Shown here piece after piece: positions 16,091-23,694 of a stretch of 25,793 bases of DNA. The DNA is from Saccharomycopsis crataegensis (lineage: Eukaryota > Ascomycota > Saccharomycetes > Ascoideales > Saccharomycopsidaceae). The stretch covers positions 1-25,793 of the forward strand of contig NW_027043833.1 of assembly GCF_037102585.1 (NCBI RefSeq), given 5' to 3'. Position 1 is the stretch's first letter; each line of letters opens with the position of its first letter. A program made the position numbers and the translations under genes. Below the pieces are notes generated by a model. The model did no database searches, was not told the DNA's origin, and worked only from the letters and a program-made list of their open reading frames with translations.

Positions 16091-17829
16091 GGATATCTCA
16101 CGAATATATGGAACAACTATTGTCCCATTTAAATTTTGGAAAAAAATTAGCCAAGTTAATCATCAACATCCTCAAGCAGACAACGGGATCCTTATACATC
16201 AACAACATGACCGGCCAATTATTCAATTTAAAAAATGGTACCCTCCAAGGTAATCCGTTTTCCCCTTCATTATTTGCATTAGCAGTAGAACCTTTACTAC
16301 GATCTATCAAACAGAATACCAGAGGCCATAGTTACCAAGGAGATTTGATACCTGAAGCATATAGCAGTCAACATTATCTTGCTTTTGCTGATGATATCAC
16401 AGTTTTCCTCAAAGATAAAAGAGATTATTCCAAAACAATGAAATGTATTAGACTATTTGAAAAATTCAGTGGCAGCAAACTCAATGAAAAGAAATCCCAA
16501 CTAATCATACCAACTGATACTTATCCATTTTTGACACCATTCCCATTTGAGATTGCTGATGAAAACTTTCAATTGACATATTTGGGGATAACTATTGGGC
16601 CATCAGTGACATTTTGGCCGGAAACATTGCAGCGTGACCTCTATATCAAGTACAAGTTATCAAACATGACCAGCTTGCTGATTCAATCAAAAATAGAAGC
16701 ATTCAACACATATATTGCATCCAAGTTCTATTACAAAGAACTACACCAACCTTTGTTACCCAATCAGTTGAATCAAATTGACACATCGATTAAGTTATTG
16801 GTCAAGCAAGATACACCTATTTCTTTGGATACACTCAAGACACACAACAACAAAGGCGGTTTCTCAATGATTGATTTAAAGTCTCAACTCCAACACCGAA
16901 GAGCCAAAATTTTCCAGGATTTGTTTTTGGATAGTCACACTAAATATAACCAGATATTACGTTTCAAAATTCAATCAAGTATCAACAACATCATTCAAAA
17001 AACATCACCAACAAAATCACCAAAGGATGACTATATCAAAACTCATTATTGGTGGGTGGTATTACTTGAACTAGCGGATGACATTGAGAATACCAATGAT
17101 TCAATTTCCTTAGAAGTTATGAATAGCAGCACATTCTCAGATGCTGAAAGGACAGCGTACTGGGATTTCAGAAAAGTTCTTGGTATAAAGAAACGTACAA
17201 TCAGGTTGAAGCCAATGAAGATTGGAATTGAAGATTTGAAAAATTCAATTGAAAAAGGGATTCCTGAAAAATATCAACACATTCCAATTAGAATTAAGGA
17301 TTTTGACCATACTAAAGGAAGTAAAAAACAACGGGAAAAACAAGATGTGAACAAGATGTCAAAAACACTCATGGATATTACTGGGGTGAATCAGAAACAA
17401 GTTGATAACTTTTGGCATAACCTCAAAAAATTCAACCAACATTTCCCGGGGAAATATCAAAATATTCACATCTTTCATTTGGGCATTGAAAATCACAATT
17501 ATGTAAATAATCATTGTGACTATTGCAGCAAAAAATTAACCAGATATGATGAACCCCAATACGCCCCAAAGGAAATCCAATTTGAAATCATGAAGCACCA
17601 TCTTATTGAATGTCCATTGGCCCAGAAACTTTGGAAAAAAATTGACTTGAATATCCCATTAACCTGGCAAACAATCATTACCCCTGCCACCAACATGAAC
17701 GAAACCAGAACGATCGATAGATATCTAGGTTTCCAACGAAAATTATCAAGATTGAAATCCAAAAGGCATTTCAATTGTCATATGGCCGTTGATTCAATGA
17801 TCTTCTTGCTTGAAAGCAATATCTTTTAA
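16090..17829 (+). CDS. LINE A ORF2, part of reverse transcriptase and C-terminal domain
   Basis: Begins at RISHEYMEQL, just after the first catalytic Asp block, and ends at the native LLESNIF-TAA. It keeps NGTLQGNPFSPS, LAFADD and the CDYC ... HHLIEC motif with no internal stop. The open frame upstream comes from the LTR and is not part of the gene. It lacks the first half of the reverse transcriptase and the endonuclease because of the LTR junction. Confidence 0.9.
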   Translation, partial: RISHEYMEQLLSHLNFGKKLAKLIINILKQTTGSLYINNMTGQLFNLKNGTLQGNPFSPSLFALAVEPLLRSIKQNTRGHSYQGDLIPEAYSSQHYLAFADDITVFLKDKRDYSKTMKCIRLFEKFSGSKLNEKKSQLIIPTDTYPFLTPFPFEIADENFQLTYLGITIGPSVTFWPETLQRDLYIKYKLSNMTSLLIQSKIEAFNTYIASKFYYKELHQPLLPNQLNQIDTSIKLLVKQDTPISLDTLKTHNNKGGFSMIDLKSQLQHRRAKIFQDLFLDSHTKYNQILRFKIQSSINNIIQKTSPTKSPKDDYIKTHYWWVVLLELADDIENTNDSISLEVMNSSTFSDAERTAYWDFRKVLGIKKRTIRLKPMKIGIEDLKNSIEKGIPEKYQHIPIRIKDFDHTKGSKKQREKQDVNKMSKTLMDITGVNQKQVDNFWHNLKKFNQHFPGKYQNIHIFHLGIENHNYVNNHCDYCSKKLTRYDEPQYAPKEIQFEIMKHHLIECPLAQKLWKKIDLNIPLTWQTIITPATNMNETRTIDRYLGFQRKLSRLKSKRHFNCHMAVDSMIFLLESNIF

Positions 17830-18060
17830 GCGGAGAAGAAGAAATAGGTGGGGAAAAACAAGAAAATAAAATCAAAAAAAAAACAACAATTAAAAACCTT
17901 AAAAACGCATAAAAACATTTTTTCACAATAATAGGGTTTTTCACCATTAATGGTTTTCCCTTAACACTTTAATTTTCAAACTACATTAGATAGTTTATGA
18001 GATATATAGTTATATAATTAATTAATATATTGAATTTTGTCTTTAAAAAAAAAAAAAAAA
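16091..18060 (+). mobile_element. LINE A copy 4
   Basis: A LINE A copy whose 5' side is cut by the copia family 2 LTR at GGATATCTCACG, inside the reverse transcriptase. The 3' UTR starts at 17830 and the tail has 16 A (18045-18060). It is nearly identical to copy 3; one visible difference is a missing CAA codon at YQHI. Confidence 0.92.
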
Positions 18061-18240
18061 TGCAAGCCGTGCATTTCATGCCGGTCTTTCTAATAGGTAA
18101 GTAAAATACTATAACTTTCTCACAACCTCACACTCCTTGCTTTAAGAATTAATCACATCACCGGTAAAAAACTCAACAATCAAGATTATTAAGGAAAAAA
18201 GGTGCAATGTGAAAATATGAGATGAAGTCACTAGTGAATT
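18061..18240. other. Unassigned unique sequence between LINE A tail and repeat X
   Basis: 180 bp flanking the A16 tail of LINE A copy 4. It contains GGTAAGT at about 18097, which resembles a splice donor, but no matching branch point or acceptor, and no reading frame. Probably the original target-side flank. Confidence 0.4.
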
Positions 18241-18950
18241 ACCCATCACTAGGAGCTTCATGAACTGAGATGGAGGTCTTTGTTGAGGGGTTTTGGCACT
18301 ATATCTCAAATACTAAGTATTTTCAATGTAGTGACCATCAGAATTCTGGGGGATAATAAAAATAAAAATAATAAAAATAAAAATAAAAATAAAAATAATA
18401 AAAATCAATAGAATAATTAAATCCAAGTAAAAAAATAATTCAAATAATCAAATAGACCAAATAATTCAAATAAGTCAAAATAATCAAGTAAACCAAATAA
18501 ACCAAATAAACCAAATAAACCAAATAAACCAAATAAACCAAATGAACCAAATAAATCAAATAAACCAAATAAATCAAATAAATCAAATAAGAACCAGTAC
18601 CATGGGTCTGTCTTAAGTGTCACCACACACTTTTTAAGTCCAGACACATATCCTGATTCCATAAATCAATGTACCAACTGAACACTCTAACTGACATTCC
18701 ATTTCTTTGCCTCAATTATTAGTGAGAGATAATAATGTGAAGCCTTTGTGGAATGTTGTCAAAATCAAAATCGACAAAATCAAATAGACCAGTGCTATGG
18801 TTTTATCTCAGATGGCACCACACATCTTTGATTTCCATAACACAAGCCCATGAATCAAACTAAGAAAAATCATTAAAATAATAATAGTAAATTAATAAAA
18901 ACCAAGTAAAAAATAAACCAAATACTATTAACTGGGAAACTAGGCACCAA
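18241..18950. repeat. Dispersed repeat X, uninterrupted copy
   Basis: Matches repeat Y and continues through AATACTATTAACTGGGAAAC to GCACCAA, where the poly(T) of LINE C begins. The stretch 18490-18600 is built of 9-bp AAATAAACC-type units, more than in Y. It represents the pre-insertion state of the site that carries a copia LTR in Y. Origin unknown; no gene called. Confidence 0.8.
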
Positions 18951-19794
18951 TTTTTTTTTTTTTTTTTTTTTTTTTTTAATCAACCTCCTTCATTGCCACC
19001 ACTTCATTCAAATAAGTTATCCACATTTTGAGTTGTTCCCTACTTCTTTGTATTCTTTTTTTTTCCAAGAATATATATTCAGCGATATTCCGCTGACTCT
19101 CAATATTGTGCTTTTGACGTGAAGTTGCTAATTCCGGGCAGTGAAGATAGTGGTCTGAGGTTTTTTCCACTTGACAATGCTGGCATAGATTTGGATCCTT
19201 TTGGTATTCAGACTTCATTCTCATCTTTAGCAATTCTCTAATTTCTTTGGTACCCATTGATTCCCAGATGGAATGCATTGCTATTTTGCTGTTCTTAAGT
19301 TCAAACTGAAAAGCTGATGTTTTTTCAAGGTAGCATTGAAGCTGTTCCGATCTTTGTCCAGATATACTATGGAGGTGATTGAATAAAGTGTCATTGAGGT
19401 GATGTACCATTCTCTGCTCCGATATTTTCTTGCTCCGGTGGTATTTGATTTCCTGTTTTCTCTTGATCAAATAGTATTTGTTACTCCAGGTTTCCTTTTT
19501 AGCCAATTTTCTCTTCTGAATTCGAATCTTATGGTTCTTGGTAATGTCTGCTAATGTGGTTTCCCTATAATCATTCTTCCCTGCCATAATAAGCTTGAGA
19601 ATTGGGTTAGTGAGCGGCAATTTGTGGTTTATTCTATCGGTGTACCAAGAACCCTTTAGATCCAATCTGTTTTGGATTGGTAACATACCAAGTTCTTTAT
19701 GAATTGCAGTGGTTGAGGTCCTGGAGGATACACCAAGGGTTCGTTTGATGAATTTATTTTGAACGCGTTGGATACCGTCGATCGTTTGAAAATG
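18951..19794 (-). mobile_element. LINE C, 3' part
   Basis: A third non-LTR family on the - strand: a 5'-truncated ORF2 end and a tail of up to 27 A (18977-18951, part of which may be target sequence). There is no 3' UTR between the coding end and the tail. Its 5' junction is the poly(A) of LINE A copy 5. It lacks the A/B-type 3' hairpin, in line with a different clade. Confidence 0.85.
18976..19794 (-). CDS. LINE C ORF2 C-terminal region
   Basis: 272 residues from HFQTIDGIQRV to KEVD. The opening IQRVQNKFIKRTLGVSSRTS followed by TAIHKELGMLPI resembles the post-reverse-transcriptase segment of many LINEs (the I/R1/Tad-like pattern of an RVQN...LG block, then an LG-x-P block). The motif CQHC ... 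HYLHC (C-x2-C-x8-H-x3-C) follows about 60 residues before the end. The stop TAA uses T at 18978 and the first two A of the tail. Open codons upstream of 19794 belong to the LINE A tail. Clade assignment is uncertain. Confidence 0.8.
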   Translation of the reverse strand, partial: HFQTIDGIQRVQNKFIKRTLGVSSRTSTTAIHKELGMLPIQNRLDLKGSWYTDRINHKLPLTNPILKLIMAGKNDYRETTLADITKNHKIRIQKRKLAKKETWSNKYYLIKRKQEIKYHRSKKISEQRMVHHLNDTLFNHLHSISGQRSEQLQCYLEKTSAFQFELKNSKIAMHSIWESMGTKEIRELLKMRMKSEYQKDPNLCQHCQVEKTSDHYLHCPELATSRQKHNIESQRNIAEYIFLEKKRIQRSREQLKMWITYLNEVVAMKEVD

Positions 19795-20690
19795 TTTTTT
19801 TTTTTTAAAGACAAAATTCAATATATTAATTAATTATATAACTATATATCTCATAAACTACTTAATGTAGTTTGAAAATTAAAGTGTTAAGGGAAAACTA
19901 TTAATGGTGAAAAACCCTATTATTGTGAAAAAATGTTTTTATGCGTTTTTAAGGTTTTTAATTGTTGTTTTTTTTTTGATTTTATTTTCTTGTTTTTCCC
20001 CACCTATTTCTTCTTCTCCGCTTAAAAGATATTGCTTTCAAGCAAGAAGATCATTGAATCAACGGCCATATGACAATTGAAATGCCTTTTGGATTTCAAT
20101 CTTGATAATTTTCGTTGGAAACCTAGATATCTATCGATCGTTCTGGTTTCGTTCATGTTTGTGGCAGGGGTAATGATTGTTTGCCAGGTTAATGGGATAT
20201 TCAAGTCAATTTTTTTCCAAAGTTTCTGGGCCAATGGACATTCAATAAGATGGTGCTTCATGATTTCAAATTGGATTTCCTTTGGGGCGTATTGGGGTTC
20301 ATCATATCTGGTTAATTTTTTGCTGCAATAGTCACAATGATTATTTACATAATTGTGATTTTCAATGCCCAAATGAAAGATGTGAATATTTTGATATTTC
20401 CCCGGGAAATGTTGGTTGAATTTTTTGAGGTTATGCCAAAAGTTATCAACTTGTTTCTGATTCACCCCAGTAATATCCATGAGTGTTTTTGACATCTTGT
20501 TCACATCTTGTTTTTCCCGTTGTTTTTTACTTCCTTTAGTATGGTCAAAATCCTTAATTCTAATTGGAATGTGTTGTTGATATTTTTCAGGAATCCCTTT
20601 TTCAGGAATCCCTTTTTCAATTGAATTTTTTAAATCTTCAATCCCAATCTTCATTGGCTTCAACCTGATTGTACGTTTCTTTATACCAAG
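19795..20690 (-). mobile_element. LINE A copy 5
   Basis: A 5'-truncated LINE A on the - strand; its 5' end (CTTGGTATAAAG) touches a gypsy-type LTR remnant at 20690/20691. The 3' UTR lies at 20021-19807 and the tail of 12 A at 19806-19795. It forms an inverted pair with copy 4. Confidence 0.92.
20022..20690 (-). CDS. LINE A ORF2 C-terminal fragment
   Basis: 223 residues from LGIKKRTIRLK to LLESNIF-TAA. It carries the CDYC ... HHLIEC motif but no reverse transcriptase. A 15-bp tandem duplication makes GIPEKGIPEK where other copies have GIPEK once, which keeps the frame. Codons upstream of 20690 come from the LTR remnant. Confidence 0.9.
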   Translation of the reverse strand, partial: LGIKKRTIRLKPMKIGIEDLKNSIEKGIPEKGIPEKYQQHIPIRIKDFDHTKGSKKQREKQDVNKMSKTLMDITGVNQKQVDNFWHNLKKFNQHFPGKYQNIHIFHLGIENHNYVNNHCDYCSKKLTRYDEPQYAPKEIQFEIMKHHLIECPLAQKLWKKIDLNIPLTWQTIITPATNMNETRTIDRYLGFQRKLSRLKSKRHFNCHMAVDSMIFLLESNIF

Positions 20691-20959
20691 TAACCAGGAC
20701 ACAACCTAACCATGATCGGCATTACCTCATCGAGGTATCACCTTATGTTCCACCCCTTATCTTTTAGTCCTTTATTCTGGAAAGGGGTCCAACACCCCAT
20801 TATTAGTTTTAATCATTTTATTTATATAAGGATTCAACATTCCTTTAGTTTAGACCTTTATTTAGTTTAGGAAGGACAAGTCTCTTTGGATATAAAATAC
20901 TGCCTGTAATCTCCACTTGATTCCAGAATCTAGTGTGCCCTTGCACACTGATTGTAACA
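20691..20959 (+). mobile_element. Gypsy-type LTR remnant
   Basis: Ends ATTGTAACA at 20959 and is followed by TTTGGTAGCACCACTAGG, the same initiator tRNA-Met primer site as the - strand gypsy element. The body differs from the 204-bp LTR at 9872-10075, so it is another family or a diverged member. Its 5' side meets LINE A copy 5. Fossil. Confidence 0.65.
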
Positions 20960-20961
20960 TT

Positions 20962-20977
20962 TGGTAGCACCACTAGG
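20962..20977 (+). other. Primer-binding site, initiator tRNA-Met 3' end
   Basis: TGGTAGCACCACTAGG two bases after the LTR terminal CA is complementary to a tRNA ending ...GGTGCTACCA, the initiator tRNA-Met end in yeasts (Ty1 and Ty3 style priming). Confidence 0.7.
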
Positions 20978-21740
20978 TTTAAGGACACCTCATTCTTGGT
21001 GCCCCGCGAAGCCTAGTTGGTTAACTCGGGATCTTAAGTGGAGTATGGCAGAAGAGCTTCCGGTGAATTATTGAAGTCGACGTGTGCTATCACAAGTTGA
21101 CATGGAGTTATTGCTACGTTTCACCGTGGGGTTAGTTGCTTACTCGACCGAATAATGGAAGTTTTACGAACTATCAATGTTGCACAAACATGCTAAACGG
21201 GACAAAGCAATACTCTTCCGAGAATAGTCGTTCTGTGAATGGTCAGAAATAATAAGGTTTATTTATGAAACGACCTGAAGAGCGAACTAGGAGAACCCTT
21301 GAGTGGGCCATCATGTTCGGAATGTCCAAGGTGTCGTGAAAGTGATGTGCTGGAATCCGTCATAAGGTTCAGGAGCTGACAATACCAAACCAGAGACAGG
21401 CGCACGGTTGCAGTGGAATTGGTGTATAATGCTGTTCCTGGAGAAGACGTGGGTACGGTTTCGAAGAGATCAAGCTTAAGCTTGGCTGCATTATGCTAGC
21501 GAAAGTCATGGAAGCGAAGCTACGTGTCATCTCAGTGCAACTGAGTTGAACAATCTGTCACTCACCCTGTTCTCACCACGGCATAATGGATGTACCCACC
21601 GTTGTGTTATATGAAGTATCTTTCCGACCATGACTATCTTACTTTGCTAGGTCGGATGCGATAATGTGAATATGATTACAGTTACCTCATATACCTGCAG
21701 GACTCTGTCTTGGTTACTTCGTCAGAAAAGACGTCATATG

Positions 21741-21785
21741 TGTTTGTCTTGATTGTGTTTGTCTTGATTGTGTTTGTCTTGATTG
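21741..21785 (+). repeat. 15-bp unit, three perfect tandem copies
   Basis: TGTTTGTCTTGATTG repeated three times. It lies just before the larger unit array and resembles the T-rich tail of each unit there (TGTTTGTGACTG), so it may be a local expansion of that tail. Confidence 0.85.
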
Positions 21786-21798
21786 TGTTGAGATTTAA

Positions 21799-22280
21799 CA
21801 CCACGCCAGGTGACGCGAATTCCCTGTCTGCTTTACATCGTTATAAGTGAACGATGAAATTATTTTTGTTTGTGACTGCTGTCACCCCAGGCGCTTTGGA
21901 AGCCCTGTCTGTTTTACGTCGTCATAAGAGAACGACGTAACTATCTTTGTTTTGTGACGGTTGTCACCCCAGGTGCTGTGGATGCCCTGCTACATTACAT
22001 CGTTATATGAGAACGTTGTAACTTTTGTTTTGACTTGTCACATGAGGAGCTTTGGTGGCCTTGTGTATTTTAACGGGCAAAAAGAGAACCATTATCTGCC
22101 TACTTCGTGACTGGATTTTGTTACCTCAGGTGCCACGGTGGCCCTGCATATTTCACACCGTTGACGAAAACGAGTGTTTGGTTTTATGATCGATTAGGAT
22201 CACGTTATAGGTGTCATGATGACCCTGCTTATGGAGTGGTTGAGATCGGAACAAATAGCCACTAACCACTCCCACAAGAC
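21799..22280 (+). repeat. Degenerate tandem array of six structured 74-84 bp units
   Basis: Hairpin I occurs at 21807, 21888, 21970, 22044, 22127 and 22208, always 20 nt: 4-bp stem, one bulged base, 2 bp, 7-nt loop, 2 bp, 4-bp stem (CAGG ... CCTG core). The inner two pairs are GA/TC, GC/GC four times, and GT/AC. Hairpin II follows in most units (21836-21856, 21916-21938, 21997-22019, 22155-22177, 22233-22272), with CGTT ... AACG or an equivalent in its stem; unit 4 is weak. No function is known to me. Confidence 0.7.
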
Positions 22281-23517
22281 GACGATGTGTTGTTTTGTTT
22301 ATATTGTTTATTTTTGATGTTTATTTTTGTTTTGCTTATTGTTAAGCCACATTTCTGAGTCAGGATCAAGAGCCGACTAGTTATGTTTGGGAAGGATTTT
22401 ATTCCTCCCCTATAAAATATTGGTGATTATTGAGGAGCCTAGGTCAAGAACCATATAGTTAGAAAAGGTTACGATCTCAGAATCCTTACGCCGAAGATTG
22501 GTTTGTTTGGTGGTATAGTCATTATTTGTTAATTCCGGTATTCTAGTGCTGGAACGGAATTAGTATATGGGTGACAACGGAATTGGGAGATAGAAGTCCC
22601 AAAGTTGTATCGGTTACGGAAAGCTGGTAACTATGGAGCGATGAGATAATAGCATCGCTTAGAGATTGTTGAATTGAAATTATAGTAGTCACTAAAAGGT
22701 GATACGAAGCGATGACGTGGAAAGTCGCTATTTGATTTTGGATCGAAGGAATGATCCTTACAGATGTATGGAAGATTGGAGAAAGGAAACTTTTACGATG
22801 ACCAAGGCAACTGGTGCCGAAGCTAGAGACGTTTAATAAATTGTGTTGTTCATGTTGCAAAGGAAGGTTCTGTCATATTGACAGTCTTACTAAATGTTGT
22901 TACGAACAATTGATTGAGATTGATGCATCCGTGGAAATTAAACGAGTGATTAAAGCCTTTCCTGTGGGGATACTCGTCTGATAAGTTGGTCTCCAGTGTT
23001 CTTGTTATTTGTGCGGTAACGGAGATCATTGGTTCTGTGGGGTGACAATGATAGTAATAAAACAACGGTTTCGTTACTTCGAAAGGCCACAGTACAACAT
23101 TACCTTGACACATTGGAGCATTGGAACTTTCAACACAGAGTTTACAGGAAAGAGTTAATCTGCGGTTGATAAGGGTAAGTCCACAAGTTGTGTGAACAAT
23201 GCAAACCACAGAAGGATGTATCAGTGTCAACTATTCGAGAGAACAGATTAGGAGAAAGCTATGTAAATTATCGTTTCCGGCTTGGTTGGCAACCTCCCTT
23301 GGGTCATGGGTATTTCGATAATCGAAATAGAGCTCGACCATGGAGAGTCATTACTCGGGTTGCTTGGAATCTCCAAATCGAAGAATGAAGAGTCCTATTT
23401 GATTACCATGTTACAGTGAAAAAAAAAGGATAGCTGGTATCGAATCGGAATGCTAATAATTCCAAAGGGGTGATTGGAATTGTTGAGTTGACAATCCAAA
23501 GTCATATATTGGGTTTT

Positions 23518-23591
23518 GTACAGATGGCTCAACGGTTAACACGGGTATCAATGTGTTGAATAGATCCCGGGTTCGAGTCTCGGATAAGACG
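23518..23591 (+). other. tRNA-like segment (Pol III A and B boxes) inside family 2 LTR
   Basis: A box TGGCTCAACGG (23525-23535) and B box GGTTCGAGTCT (23570-23580), 45 bp apart as in a real tRNA gene. The T arm folds (CCGGG/CTCGG with loop TTCGAGT), but the acceptor and D stems do not pair. Present also in the other full family 2 LTR (15980-16053), so it belongs to the LTR. A decayed tRNA gene or a captured promoter is likely. Confidence 0.6.
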
Positions 23592-23679
23592 GTTTATTTA
23601 CCATGGCTGAGCAATATATAATCTGCATGTGATTATGACTCAGCCTAATAATTAGTCATTGTGCATATGATTAATCATC

Positions 23680-23694
23680 TAGAATGTTCTAGAT
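23680..23694 (+). promoter_or_regulatory. Heat-shock-like element in family 2 LTR
   Basis: TAGAATGTTCTAGAT has two perfect and one near-perfect alternating nGAAn modules (AGAAT GTTCT AGATG), about 37 bp upstream of TATAAATA. The same element is at 15877-15891 and 8722-8736. Confidence 0.6.

Larger units (their letters stand above)
20978..23480 (+). other. Hairpin-rich non-coding locus behind the gypsy primer site
   Basis: 2.5 kb without a convincing long frame on either strand and visibly richer in GC than the LINE parts. It is dense in short perfect hairpins, for example CTCAGT-GCA-ACTGAG and CAAGCTTAAGCTTG (21470-21545), CCGACC ... GGTCGG (21626-21658), GCGATG ... CATCGC (22639-22660), CTGTCA-TAT-TGACAG (22869-22883) and TTTCGA-TAA-TCGAAA (23312-23328). 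It includes the tandem array at 21799-22280. It could be the internal region of a non-autonomous, non-coding LTR element, or an unrelated structured RNA locus beside an LTR remnant. The copia LTR at 23481 ends it. Confidence 0.5.

Noticed and set aside
18090-18140. Spliceosomal intron starting GGTAAGT
   Set aside because: No branch-point TACTAAC or convincing acceptor, and no flanking exon frame.
18417-18662. Protein with LFG repeats on the minus strand
   Set aside because: Mostly encoded by a 9-bp simple repeat; the frame in Y differs in length and end, and no start context or domain supports a gene.
21799-22280. CRISPR array
   Set aside because: The units are diverged throughout, with no identical repeat and unique spacer, and the host looks eukaryotic.
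22543-23230. Minus-strand frames of 105 and 126 residues
   Set aside because: Composition is irregular with no recognisable motif, and they lie across hairpin-rich non-coding DNA; chance frames are the simpler reading.
23518-23591. Functional tRNA gene in the family 2 LTR
   Set aside because: Acceptor and D stems do not pair and no clear anticodon arm forms; kept only as a tRNA-like promoter segment.
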